Shown here: one piece after another, positions 31,471-39,287 of the stretch
Layout of the letters: the number at the start of each line of letters is the position of its first letter
How positions within the stretch are numbered: the first letter of the stretch is position 1
Assembly (NCBI GenBank): GCA_011192015.1
Contig: DUET01000092.1
Coordinates: forward strand, 1-39,287
DNA from: Anaerolineae bacterium
GTDB taxonomy: Bacteria > Chloroflexota > Anaerolineae > Anaerolineales > E44-bin32
DNA: 39,287 nt
Direction: 5' to 3'
The notes under the pieces: generated by a model
Told to the model about the DNA's origin: nothing
Seen by the model: only the letters and a program-made list of their open reading frames with translations
Database searches by the model: none
Made by a program: the position numbers and the translations under genes

Positions 31471-32087
31471 AAATCCACTTTCCTCGGCTTCGTGCGGTGA
31501 TGCTCTGCATTGATGATGTCCAAGATCGTGTCTACCGCAACGTCGAGCTTCGAATCGGCATTCACGACACAGTAATCGAAGAGTTCCTCCACGACCAGCA
31601 TTTCCTCTCGCGCCGTGGCCAGCCGCAGATCCAACGCCTCAGGCGAGTCCGTTTTGCGCGCCTTCAGCCGTCTGATAAGTTCGTCTTCGTCCTGCGTGGT
31701 CAGAAAGATCAACAGTGCTTCCTTGGCAAGCTCGCGTATCGTCCGCGCTCCCTGCACATCCAAGCGCATCACGACGTCCTTGCCGCTCTCCAAGGCCTGA
31801 CGCACCTGCTGCTTGGGAATGCCCTTGAGCTGCCCATAGACATTGGCATGCTCGAGCAATTCGTTCTGTTCGATCATCCGCAGGAATTCCTCTTCTGAGA
31901 CGAAGAAATAATCAACTCCTTCCACCTCGTGAGGCCGTTTGGGACGGGAGGTTGTTGTGATCACGAAATGGAAGGGAAGACCGCGCTCGCGCATGCGTTT
32001 GACCACGCTGTCCTTACCCACTCCCGATGGCCCCGAGATCACAATCAGCAGGGGTTGCTTCTGAGTTTTATACAAGGTGGATAGCAC
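31467..32087 (-). CDS. gmk: Guanylate kinase
   Basis: A 206-residue nucleotide kinase converting GMP and ATP to GDP and ADP. The P-loop GPSGVGKDS lies near residue 20, the GMP-binding TTTSRPKRPHEVEGVDY follows, and the lid region has the usual Arg-rich segment RLKARKTDSPEALDLRL. The length is normal. The start is uncertain. The frame begins at a GTG (32087), but AGGAG touches it directly; a TTG at 32075 lies 11 bases behind the same AGGAG and gives an N-terminus closer to homologues. Its stop overlaps the rhomboid start. It is divergent from the FmdB-type gene. Confidence 0.95.
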   Translation of the reverse strand: MLSTLYKTQKQPLLIVISGPSGVGKDSVVKRMRERGLPFHFVITTTSRPKRPHEVEGVDYFFVSEEEFLRMIEQNELLEHANVYGQLKGIPKQQVRQALESGKDVVMRLDVQGARTIRELAKEALLIFLTTQDEDELIRRLKARKTDSPEALDLRLATAREEMLVVEELFDYCVVNADSKLDVAVDTILDIINAEHHRTKPRKVDL

Positions 32088-32113
32088 TCCTGTTCAGCTT
32101 CAAACTCGACCAG

Positions 32114-32119
32114 TATAAT
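32114..32119 (+). promoter_or_regulatory. -10 element of the FmdB-type gene
   Basis: A perfect TATAAT 19 bases before the ATG at 32139. The -35 region is poor. Confidence 0.45.
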
Positions 32120-32138
32120 CGATTTGAGGGAGGACGCC

Positions 32139-32522
32139 ATGCCGAACTACGAGTATGGATGTCTGGATTGCCGCAAACGCGTGGTGATCTACCAGCGTTA
32201 CGAGGATTACGGACGAATCCCTGTTCACTGTCCATTTTGCGGCAATCAGAATCTGAAACGCCTGATCAGCCGTGTGCGCTTCGCCAGATCGGAGGATTCA
32301 CGCCTCGATAGCATGGCAGACCCAAGCACATGGGGGGACATCGACGAAAGCGATCCTCGCTCAATCGCACGCTTCATGCGCAAGATGGGGAGTGAATTCG
32401 GGGAGGATCTGCCCCCCGAATTCGATGAAGTCGTCGATCGATTGGATGCAGGGGAATCTCCCGAGGAGATCGAGAAGGACATGCCCGAACTGGGCGGCGC
32501 GGATTCAGGATTCCTCGAATGA
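32139..32522 (+). CDS. FmdB-type zinc-ribbon protein
   Basis: A 127-residue protein of the FmdB/CxxC_CxxC_SSSS family of putative regulatory zinc ribbons. It begins with MPNYEYGCLDC and has the second pair in HCPFCGNQNLKRLIS, which together bind one zinc. The rest is acidic and helical and not seen in the short family members, with a PPEFDEVVDRLDAGESPEEIE segment. The function is unknown; the family name comes from formamidase-operon regulation. GGGAGG lies 6-7 bases before the ATG at 32139; an in-frame ATG at 32124 is in front of that site. It is divergent from gmk. Confidence 0.87.
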   Translation: MPNYEYGCLDCRKRVVIYQRYEDYGRIPVHCPFCGNQNLKRLISRVRFARSEDSRLDSMADPSTWGDIDESDPRSIARFMRKMGSEFGEDLPPEFDEVVDRLDAGESPEEIEKDMPELGGADSGFLE

Positions 32523-32674
32523 TCCCCCCATCCCTTCGCACGCCAACCCCTTGAAGACACTCCATCCAGAAGTTCTCATTCTCCTGTGCTGATTGCCCCA
32601 TGGGAAATCTCGCGCTACAGTAGAACATGCGCGGAGCAGCCGACCGGGAAGCTCCCTGGATGGAGTAGCATGCC

Positions 32675-33310
32675 ATGACAATCAGAGTACTCACCGGCCT
32701 GACGATTGTGTCCGGGATCCTTGCCATCGCCGGACACTATACCGAACCGCCCTGGATCATTTACGTCTTCAAGCCTCTTACCACCATCCTCATTCTCGTG
32801 ATCGCCCTGCTGAGCGGAGCGGATGCGCCGCCGGCCTACAGAATCGCCATTCTCGTTGGATTGGTCTTCTCACTGGCAGGCGATGTGCTCCTGATGCTGC
32901 CTTCGGATCAATTCATGCTGGGTTTGGTCAGCTTCTTGATCGCCCAAATCTGCTACATCATCGCCTTCACGTCCAACAGGGGTTTCAGCTTCGGATGGGC
33001 CTCGCTCATTCCCGTGGTGATCTATGGAGCGATCGTGTACGCCCTGCTTGCGCCGCATCTGGGCAAGATGCGCCTGCCTGTGATCGCCTACATGATCGTA
33101 ATCCTGGTGATGGCCTGGCAGGCATGGGAACGCTGGAGTGCTCTGGACGAGCGCGGCGCCTTGCTCGCCTTTATCGGAGCGGCTCTGTTTGTCCTTTCCG
33201 ATACATTCCTCGCCCTCAATCGTTTCCGAGGAGAGTTCGCTGCCTCCCGAGCCCTCTCGCTGAGTACGTACTATGCAGCCCAGTGGCTGATCACCAGCTC
33301 ACTCTTCTAG
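32675..33310 (+). CDS. YhhN-family lysoplasmalogenase-like membrane protein
   Basis: A 211-residue membrane protein with about eight helices, matching the YhhN (TMEM86) family. Its animal members hydrolyse the vinyl-ether bond of lysoplasmalogens. The conserved blocks are FKPLTTILI, GLVFSLAGDVLLMLP, GLVSFLIAQICYIIAF and GAALFVLSDTFLALNRF, including the paired aspartates that are thought to be catalytic. The last helix has YYAAQWLI. Plasmalogens occur in some anaerobes, which fits the setting; the activity here is inferred. GGAG precedes the ATG by about 9 bases. It is followed by a strong hairpin and converges with the molybdenum hydroxylase operon. Confidence 0.9.
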   Translation: MTIRVLTGLTIVSGILAIAGHYTEPPWIIYVFKPLTTILILVIALLSGADAPPAYRIAILVGLVFSLAGDVLLMLPSDQFMLGLVSFLIAQICYIIAFTSNRGFSFGWASLIPVVIYGAIVYALLAPHLGKMRLPVIAYMIVILVMAWQAWERWSALDERGALLAFIGAALFVLSDTFLALNRFRGEFAASRALSLSTYYAAQWLITSSLF

Positions 33311-33356
33311 AATCCGACATCCAATCCCGCCATTCGATTCCTGGTGTGAACAGGAA

Positions 33357-33387
33357 ACCAAACCGGGCTTGTCCAGCCCGGTTTGGT
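33357..33387. terminator. Bidirectional hairpin between convergent genes
   Basis: A perfect 13-bp stem (33357-33369 with 33375-33387) and a 5-base loop, between the YhhN gene (plus) and the molybdenum hydroxylase gene (minus). It could serve both strands. Confidence 0.8.
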
Positions 33388-33431
33388 GCATTATCGCTCG
33401 ATCGTCAAAGCCGCAGATAGTGATCCAAGAA

Positions 33432-36284
33432 TCAAGGTTTCGTTCCTGTAGGGTTTGGCGATCCATCGTTCTTGATCGCCGCGAGGATCTTATCGGGGGT
33501 GATCGGCAAATCCGTGATCCAAACCCCAATCGCATCCGCGATGGCCGAGGCTACGGCTCCGATCACAGGAACCGTGGCACCTTCCCCGATCTCCTTCGCG
33601 CCAAAGGGGCCTTCGGGCTCGTAGGAATCCACAATCCCCGAGAAAATCTCCGGGGCATCCCGAATCGTCATGAGCAGGTATTCATGCAGGTTGGGATTCA
33701 CCAATCTCCCGGTTTCGTCAAAAATCATGCCCTCCATGATCGCTTCGCCGGATGACATCACGATGGCGCCCTCTACCTGACCATGCACGGACATGGGGTT
33801 GATGGGCGTCCCACAATCATGGAAATCCCAGAATTTCTCCAGGCGGACCTTGCCGGTTTGCATGTCCACACTGACTTCACACACCAGGGCGCCGAACGAA
33901 TATGCTGGGGAGGTTCCCACCACCGCTCCCTTGTAGTCACCACCCAACCCTTCTGGAGGTTTGTACCAACCCCGACCGATCAGGGAACTTTGATCGTTGA
34001 AATACATGCGCGCGGCTTCTGCCCAATCCAATCGCTTGATGGGATCCGATTCGGCGAAGATGACACCCCCCGCAGCGGACAGTTCGTCCGCTCGGCAGTC
34101 CAGCAACTCGGCGACCACGGGGAACAGCTTCTGCAGCACATCCTCGCCGGCCATCTTGACCGCATTGCCTGCCATCAACGTGATCCTCGAGGAGTACGCG
34201 CCGAGATCGATGGGCGAAGTATCGGTATCGTCGGATTTGATCCTCACTCGATCGATAGGGAGACCCAGGGTTTCAGCAGCGATCTGGCAGAGCACGGTGT
34301 CCGAACCCTGGCCGATCTCGGCCGCGCCGATGAAGACCACAGCCTGGGTTCCATCTTCGGAGATCTTGACGTAGGCATTGGCATGAGGGAAGATGGCCTT
34401 CTTCTGAAACGGTTCCCGTGACTTCTCCGTATGCCGCTGCACCGACCCTCGGTAGATGGCATAGCCGGCCCCCGAGACAAACCCCCCACACGAAAGCCCG
34501 ATTCCTCTGCCCACAGGCAGCCGGTCGCGCTTCTCGCGGAACCCGGAAGCTTCCACGACCTTGTCCAAACACTGCACAAACTCGCAGGAGCCGATATCCA
34601 GATCGTTCACGGTCCGGTAATTGGGTTCCATGCCATTGATGCGCCGGACCTCGACGGGATCGAGATCGTAGGTCTCGCACATCATGTTGATCAGGCATTC
34701 AAGCGCGAATCTGGGTTGGGGAGTTCCGTGTCCGCGAAAAGCACCGCAGGCGGGTTTATTGGTCACCACTCGCCGACCGAGATACTTGTAATTGGGGATC
34801 TTGTACAGCGTGAGGAGCATGCTCCCCGCGTAGTAAGCCGTGATGACGCCGAAGGACGAGTAGGCACCGCCATCGAGTACGATGTCACTTTCCAACGCCG
34901 TCATCCTCCCGTCCTTGGTCATTCCCAACTTCATGGTTATGGTCTGCTTATGTCTGCCGCGATGCCAGAGGAATACTTCCTCGCGGCTGAAGACCAGTTT
35001 CACGGGTTTGCCGGTCTGCTTGGAAAGCACCGCGGCGACCAGGTCGAGAATGCAGGGTTGCGCCTTGGCACCGAAACCGCCCCCGACGGTCGGGCGGAGG
35101 ATCTTGATCTTGCCCAGGGGTAGATCGAAGATGTAGGAGGCGGTGTAGTGGAGGTAGTGAGGGATCTGGGAGGAGGAGTAGATGGTCAGCAGATCCGGTT
35201 TCCAATCCGCCACGGAAGCATGGGGCTCCATGGGCGCTTGATTGGTGAAGTTCCCGGTAAAGCTGCGCTCCATCACGAAATCCGCCTGCGCGAGTCCATC
35301 CTCCACGTCTCCGAAGTGATGATCCACGAGGGTGTTGATGTTGCCCGCGTACCGCTCAAAGAGTTGAGGGGCGCTTTCGTCCATGGCATGGACCGGATCG
35401 AGCACCGGCTCGAGCTCCTGGTATTCGACCTTGATGGCCCCGATCGCGCGCGAGGCAGTCCTTTCATCGATCGCCGCCACGGCCGCCACCGGCTCCCCAA
35501 CGTAGTACACCTTGCCCTTGGCCAGGACCGGCTCATCATAGCGCGCGGGCGAGATCCCATAGAGCACATCCGGGGTGTCGGCTCCGGTGATCACCGCTCT
35601 CACGCCGGGAATGCGCTCCGCTTCCGAGGTGTCGATCTTGACGATCTTGCCGTGTGCGATCGGGCTGTGCAGCAATTTCGCATGCAACATGCCGGGCAGC
35701 ACGATGTCGCCGGTGTAGACCGCCTTGCCGCTCACCTTGTCCCAAGCATCCGGTCTCGGCAGGCTCTTTCCGACGGTCTGATAGGCTTCCAAATCGTCGG
35801 CGTGAGGTGAGCGCTCAAAATCGCCCTCGAATTGATTCCAGTTGCGCACGGCGTCAAGGATCTTGGTGTAGCCCGTGCAGCGGCAGAGATTGCCGCCCAG
35901 GGCTTGCTTGATCTCTTCGTCGGAGGGATCTGGATTCCTCTGGATGAGCGCGTAGGCGGACATCACCATGCCCGGCGTGCAGTATCCGCATTGCACGGCC
36001 CCGCTGTGGATGAAGGCCTTCTGGAGTGGATGCAGCTCCCCATCCCTGGCGATCCCCTCGATGGTGGTGATCTCGTCTCCATCACATCGCGCCGCCAAGA
36101 TCAGACAGCTGTTCTTCGGCTCGCCGTTGATAAGAACCGTACATGCACCGCAAACGCCGCGGCTGCATCCCTTCTTGGTGCCCGTCAATCCGAGCCTCTC
36201 CCGCAGGGCATCCTGTAGACTCTCGGCGTCATGCACGCCAAGTTCGATCTCGTCCCCATTGACCGTGATGCGGATGACTTTCAT
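33432..36284 (-). CDS. Molybdenum hydroxylase, fused [2Fe-2S] and molybdopterin subunits
   Basis: A 950-residue fusion of the small iron-sulfur and the large molybdopterin subunits of the xanthine dehydrogenase family. The first 160 residues are CoxS-like. Plant-type cluster cysteines are C40, C45, C48 and C60, and the second cluster has C99, C102, C134 and C136. From about residue 175 the large subunit follows, with GGGFGAKA, the ACGAFRGHGTPQ motif and the C-terminal PFGAKEIGEGA, whose glutamate is the likely catalytic base. It hydroxylates or reduces a heteroaromatic or aldehyde substrate; xanthine dehydrogenase and 4-hydroxybenzoyl-CoA reductase are the nearest families I recall. It overlaps the FAD-subunit gene by 4 bases (ATGA). 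Confidence 0.92.
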   Translation of the reverse strand: MKVIRITVNGDEIELGVHDAESLQDALRERLGLTGTKKGCSRGVCGACTVLINGEPKNSCLILAARCDGDEITTIEGIARDGELHPLQKAFIHSGAVQCGYCTPGMVMSAYALIQRNPDPSDEEIKQALGGNLCRCTGYTKILDAVRNWNQFEGDFERSPHADDLEAYQTVGKSLPRPDAWDKVSGKAVYTGDIVLPGMLHAKLLHSPIAHGKIVKIDTSEAERIPGVRAVITGADTPDVLYGISPARYDEPVLAKGKVYYVGEPVAAVAAIDERTASRAIGAIKVEYQELEPVLDPVHAMDESAPQLFERYAGNINTLVDHHFGDVEDGLAQADFVMERSFTGNFTNQAPMEPHASVADWKPDLLTIYSSSQIPHYLHYTASYIFDLPLGKIKILRPTVGGGFGAKAQPCILDLVAAVLSKQTGKPVKLVFSREEVFLWHRGRHKQTITMKLGMTKDGRMTALESDIVLDGGAYSSFGVITAYYAGSMLLTLYKIPNYKYLGRRVVTNKPACGAFRGHGTPQPRFALECLINMMCETYDLDPVEVRRINGMEPNYRTVNDLDIGSCEFVQCLDKVVEASGFREKRDRLPVGRGIGLSCGGFVSGAGYAIYRGSVQRHTEKSREPFQKKAIFPHANAYVKISEDGTQAVVFIGAAEIGQGSDTVLCQIAAETLGLPIDRVRIKSDDTDTSPIDLGAYSSRITLMAGNAVKMAGEDVLQKLFPVVAELLDCRADELSAAGGVIFAESDPIKRLDWAEAARMYFNDQSSLIGRGWYKPPEGLGGDYKGAVVGTSPAYSFGALVCEVSVDMQTGKVRLEKFWDFHDCGTPINPMSVHGQVEGAIVMSSGEAIMEGMIFDETGRLVNPNLHEYLLMTIRDAPEIFSGIVDSYEPEGPFGAKEIGEGATVPVIGAVASAIADAIGVWITDLPITPDKILAAIKNDGSPNPTGTKP

Positions 36285-37165
36285 GCCGCACCGCCCGTCT
36301 GCGCTCTGTGCAATGCTTCCTCCAAGGCTCTTCGAGTCAACACTTCCACCAAGGCTTTGCGATGCGTTTCCGATCCGCGAACGTCGTTGATGGGTTTCGA
36401 CTCCACGCTGGCTTGCGCTGCCGCCTGCGCAAACAACTCGCTGGAGGGTTTCTTGCCGACCAAGAGCTCGCTGCTTCTCGCGGCGAGCAAGGGAGTGGGG
36501 GCAACCGCACCCAGCACGACCCTGGCGTCGGAAACCGCACCCGTATCCTCCAGCGTCAACCGCGCTGCGGATGAGGCCACCGCCAAGGCATTCGCCTCCC
36601 GCAGCTTGAAGGGACAGTAGGCGATCCCTGTTCTGGGAGGCGGCTTGGGGATGACGACATGCGTGAGCAGTTCTGCGCTTCCCAGCATAGTTCGCCTGAC
36701 ATCCACAAAGAAATCGCTCAGCGGATTGCGCATCTCACCTTCTTGCTTATAAATGACGATTTCAGCTCCCGCCACCAACAGCGAAGGCGCGAGATCAGCG
36801 GAGGGGCTGGCGCTGCACAGGTTGCCACCGATCGTGGCGAGGTTCCTGACGGGGTAGGAAGCCATGCACTGGGCGGCATCGACCAGGGCCGGAAGCCAGG
36901 CTTGAAGGCGTTCGTCTGCTACCAGCTGGTTGGGAGTGACCAGAGCGCCGATCCACAACGCGTCATCGATCACCTCGATGGCATCCAATCCCTCCACTCG
37001 CGCCAGAGAGATCAGCAGCTTGGGTCGAAGATCGCCATTCTTCATGTCGACAAGGATGTCCGTACCACCGGCGATGACCTTGGCGCTTCCCTCATGCTCA
37101 ACAAGCAATGCAATCACGTCGGGAAGGCTCGTTGGTTCTTCCAACCGGACTTCAAGATCGATCAT
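36281..37165 (-). CDS. Molybdenum hydroxylase FAD-binding subunit (CoxM-like)
   Basis: A 294-residue FAD subunit of the xanthine dehydrogenase family. It passes electrons from the iron-sulfur clusters to an external acceptor. The FAD-binding motifs are AGGTDILVDMK near residue 33 and TIGGNLCSASPSADLAPSLL near residue 112. A CO-dehydrogenase C-terminal domain follows from about residue 175 with VVLGAVAPTP. GGAG lies just before the ATG at 37165. Its stop overlaps the start of the fused large subunit, so the holoenzyme is encoded by just these two genes in order FAD then Fe-S/Mo. No maturation genes are next to them. Confidence 0.93.
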   Translation of the reverse strand: MIDLEVRLEEPTSLPDVIALLVEHEGSAKVIAGGTDILVDMKNGDLRPKLLISLARVEGLDAIEVIDDALWIGALVTPNQLVADERLQAWLPALVDAAQCMASYPVRNLATIGGNLCSASPSADLAPSLLVAGAEIVIYKQEGEMRNPLSDFFVDVRRTMLGSAELLTHVVIPKPPPRTGIAYCPFKLREANALAVASSAARLTLEDTGAVSDARVVLGAVAPTPLLAARSSELLVGKKPSSELFAQAAAQASVESKPINDVRGSETHRKALVEVLTRRALEEALHRAQTGGAA

Positions 37166-37428
37166 CTTCGCTCCTCGATGTAGTCCCCTTCATCCACCCT
37201 TTCCCTCGATCTTGCCTTCCACGAACCTCATGGCATGGGAGGAAAGGTCCCTGGAGGCGCGTACCAATCACCGGGATCGATATCGGGAATGCTCATGTTG
37301 GCCAATCCCTGCGATCCACGAAGCGCATTATCGCGCAACCTTCAGGTTATGTGGAGAACGGTTAAAGTTCAAGCGCCGGGATCGTTAGTCCGGAACCGAG
37401 GGTTTGTCTGCTGCACTGGAAGTCTTGG

Positions 37429-37626
37429 CTATTCCTCTTCGATCAGGATCCAGCAGGCGATGTAGAGTAAAATCCCGGGAATGCCGCCGGGCAGCGATAC
37501 CAGGACGAAGCCCAGACGGAACCACACCGGGTCCACCCCGAAGTATGTCCCCAATCCGCCGCAGACTCCTGCCAGTATGCGATTGGTCTTCGAACGACGC
37601 AGCAGTTTGATCTCTTCACCAGACAC
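37429..37626 (-). CDS. PspC-domain protein
   Basis: A 65-residue PspC-domain membrane protein. It has the family core NRILAGVCGGLGTYFGVDP, followed by one long hydrophobic helix (VWFRLGFVLVSLPGGIPGILLYIACWIL). PspC proteins sense envelope stress or membrane state. The GTG at 37626 is preferred because AGGAGG lies 6 bases upstream; the in-frame ATG at 37641 is in front of that site. It follows the flavodoxin gene by 52 bases, so cotranscription is likely. The 263 bases downstream, up to the FAD subunit gene, hold no other gene that I recognise. Confidence 0.9.
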   Translation of the reverse strand: MSGEEIKLLRRSKTNRILAGVCGGLGTYFGVDPVWFRLGFVLVSLPGGIPGILLYIACWILIEEE

Positions 37627-37678
37627 CAGAACCCTCCTCATTCAGTTGTTCTTCAGGCTGAACTGTGGGAATTCTTGC

Positions 37679-38164
37679 TCAACCCTTGCGCTTCGCTTCC
37701 AAAGACCGTAGTATGCTTACGGTCCAGCTTTTAGCCCTTTCCACCTCGCCCTCATACAGCGGGCCTTCTCGATCCTTCACGTGAAAGGATTCGGGCGCCA
37801 CGATCAGTTTGCCCCCCAGCTTGCGCAGCCGCTTCGCCAGCTTCCTGGCGGCCGTATGTTTCGCAAGCCATTCCGGCGAATCCCTATCCGACATCCTGTA
37901 GGATGTGTCAAACGCGGCCACGGGAATTCCCTTGAGGATCTTCTTCGGCAAACCTTCCAAGATCGGACGCACATCCTGCGGCAGATTCATCTTGTGCGTC
38001 GGGCAGCCCATCACCAGCAGATCGATCCCATCGAAATCTGAAGGAGCCAGTTGGATCAGTTCCACCAACCTGATCGATGTCACCGAGTGTAATCCGTCCG
38101 CAATCGCTTCGGCGATCACCTTTGTATTGCCATATTTCGAGAAGAAAACCACCAGCGCATTCAC
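37679..38164 (-). CDS. Flavodoxin-like protein
   Basis: A 161-residue flavodoxin-fold protein. The FMN phosphate-binding loop is SKYGNTK in FFSKYGNTKVIAEAIADGL at the N-terminus. Later loops that contact the flavin ring are MGCPTHKMNLP and AFDTSYRM. Flavodoxins carry electrons; this type, with an aspartate-rich C-terminal half, may also be an FMN-dependent menaquinone or quinone reductase. nifJ in the same genome could reduce such a protein. The GTG at 38164 follows AGGAG by 8 bases. An in-frame ATG at 38257 would add 31 residues without family similarity. Confidence 0.88.
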   Translation of the reverse strand: MNALVVFFSKYGNTKVIAEAIADGLHSVTSIRLVELIQLAPSDFDGIDLLVMGCPTHKMNLPQDVRPILEGLPKKILKGIPVAAFDTSYRMSDRDSPEWLAKHTAARKLAKRLRKLGGKLIVAPESFHVKDREGPLYEGEVERAKSWTVSILRSLEAKRKG

Positions 38165-38265
38165 GTTTTCAACTCCTCGTGAACCGTTTGGGCGGAATCC
38201 GTTGAGAAGGAAATCCGCCACCTGATCCGGCTGGAACAACGATGCTTGATGGAGCATCGACTTCG

Positions 38266-38889
38266 TTATTGAGAACAGGAAACAAGTTGCGGGAACAACT
38301 TCCGTCCTAGCTCGTCCAGATTCTCGCGGTTCTCTTCAGGATAAGCGATCAACATGTTCAACACGCGTGTGGGATGGTCGGTCAGCACCCAGTGCCGAAT
38401 GGCATAAGTTGTACCTTGCGACTCGGTAGAGATCTCGAACAAGAGGAGTTGTTCCCCATCATCACGGCAATCATCTACAACCCTGGGATCCTGATAATTG
38501 GCATAGATGACCTGCTCAAGGCTCTCGCGGCTGAAGAATTCATCGATGTCCGCCGAAGTGTAACCGCAGGGGTAGATCAAATACTCCAAGGCCACAAATC
38601 CGCCCTCCGGACCATGGTAGGTCGCATTGACACGATCCACCTTCACTTCATAGGTGCGCTGCCACTCATCAGGAACGAGCACTTTGTCTGCAAAAGCCAG
38701 CGTGTATTCGACATCCTCATCGGTCGGAGACCTGGCTTCAGCGCATTGAACCGGTGGAATCTCCGTTTCCGTGGGGGTCGGTGGCATTGAAGTGGGAGTC
38801 GGATCCTCGATCACGGAACTACACGCCAAGAGAAGCGCGATGACCATCATGGAAAGAACGATGCACAACGAGCGCCGCCTATCGCTCAT
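38266..38889 (-). CDS. Lipoprotein of unknown function
   Basis: A 207-residue exported lipoprotein. The signal peptide ends in a lipobox (LLLAC), and a Thr/Pro-rich tether follows. The mature domain has about 145 residues and four cysteines (QCAEARS, YPCGYTS, VDDCRDD, LVSCSQ), which could form two disulfides. No family is recognised. AAGGAGG precedes the ATG at 38889; the start at 38928 is rejected. It is followed by the flavodoxin gene after 101 bases and lies on the same strand as sbcC. Confidence 0.82.
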   Translation of the reverse strand: MSDRRRSLCIVLSMMVIALLLACSSVIEDPTPTSMPPTPTETEIPPVQCAEARSPTDEDVEYTLAFADKVLVPDEWQRTYEVKVDRVNATYHGPEGGFVALEYLIYPCGYTSADIDEFFSRESLEQVIYANYQDPRVVDDCRDDGEQLLLFEISTESQGTTYAIRHWVLTDHPTRVLNMLIAYPEENRENLDELGRKLFPQLVSCSQ

Positions 38890-38972
38890 AGTAAGCTCCT
38901 CCTTGCTTCCAGCCTCCCTGCAATCCAACTTGCTGTTTAGCAGGCATCCCTTCGGCTGCAGCGTTCTTCCGA

Positions 38973-39287
38973 TTACATCAATTCAAATTGAGACCCCTGC
39001 GGGGTTTTTCGCACTTCGATTCGGCTCGGGAAGGCGTCCTTGAGCTCGTCGATGTGGGTGATCACGAGAATGCGATCGAAATCATCCTGGATGCTGCTGA
39101 TGGCGTCCACCAGGTATTCACGGCCGCGAGCGTCCTGCGTGCCGAAACCCTCGTCAATGAACAGGCTGCGCAATTGCGCCCCAGCTCGCCGGGCGAGCAA
39201 TTGCGAAAGTGCGATGCGGATGGCGAAATCGATGCGGAAGGCCTCCCCTCCCGAGTACAGCTCGTAAGCGCGCTTGCCAAGCTCGTC
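38973..39287 (-). CDS. sbcC: SbcC (Rad50-like) nuclease subunit, C-terminal part
   Basis: The last 104 residues of SbcC, the ATPase subunit of the SbcCD nuclease, which trims hairpins and double-strand ends during DNA repair. The gene begins beyond the window edge. The ABC signature is YSGGEAFRIDFAIR, the Walker B segment is SLFIDEGFGTQD, and the H-loop is VITHIDELKDAF. These are the standard end motifs of SbcC/Rad50. The reading frame is open to the end of the window with no internal stop. sbcD is expected beyond the window edge. Confidence 0.93.
   Translation of the reverse strand, partial: DELGKRAYELYSGGEAFRIDFAIRIALSQLLARRAGAQLRSLFIDEGFGTQDARGREYLVDAISSIQDDFDRILVITHIDELKDAFPSRIEVRKTPQGSQFELM

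Noticed and set aside
33783-34421. 212-codon plus-strand frame opposite the molybdenum hydroxylase
   Set aside because: Antisense shadow with no recognisable domain.

Overview
The window looks like part of a chromosome from an anaerobic or fermentative member of the Chloroflexota (Anaerolineae-like), about 60% GC. This is inferred from gene content, not from a marker-gene search. The pointers are a pyruvate:ferredoxin oxidoreductase, Thr/Pro-rich linkers on membrane-anchored and lipoprotein exoproteins, a VanW-family protein, RNase J, a T-box-controlled serS, and typical bacterial promoters. I saw no rRNA, tRNA, CRISPR array, insertion sequence or phage gene. Nearly all of it is compact core or near-core gene space.

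Layout. 1-2560 (minus): EamA-type transporter, surE and an HD-domain hydrolase. 2878-14660 (plus): cold-shock protein, RNase J, parvulin-type lipoprotein PPIase, a Thr/Pro-linker membrane protein, a polytopic membrane/EEP-phosphatase fusion, an RpiB-like isomerase, carboxypeptidase Taq (M32), a four-helix membrane protein, a VanW protein, a Trm112-like zinc ribbon and a HEAT-repeat protein. 14665-21815 (minus): DUF456 protein and serS behind a T-box leader, a TetR regulator with a small membrane protein and a clear autoregulatory operator, then nifJ. 22023-23006 (plus): a dihydroorotate-dehydrogenase-like protein divergent from nifJ. 23058-28987 (minus): macro domain, SpoU methyltransferase, DUF711, UvrD/PcrA helicase and galE, the first three linked by overlapping stop and start codons. 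29139-32087 (minus): gmk, rhomboid, infC, rpmI, rplT. 32139-33310 (plus): FmdB-type zinc ribbon and YhhN lysoplasmalogenase. 33432-37165 (minus): a molybdenum hydroxylase made of a FAD subunit and a fused [2Fe-2S]/molybdopterin subunit. 37429-39287 (minus): PspC, flavodoxin, a lipoprotein and the C-terminal end of SbcC.

Regulation can be read unusually well here. Several promoters place the -10 hexamer only 7 to 11 bases before the start codon with no Shine-Dalgarno sequence, suggesting leaderless or nearly leaderless mRNAs. infC has no ATG, GTG or TTG available for its N-terminus and appears to start at AUC. serS carries a T-box whose acceptor-binding bases fit tRNA-Ser. tetR has a 22-bp near-perfect palindrome inside its own promoter.

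The most novel-looking items are the membrane/EEP fusion, whose layout recalls eukaryotic CWH43/PGAP2IP, and the overlapping macro-domain/RNA-methyltransferase/DUF711 operon. I did not find a clear new defence or mobile system.
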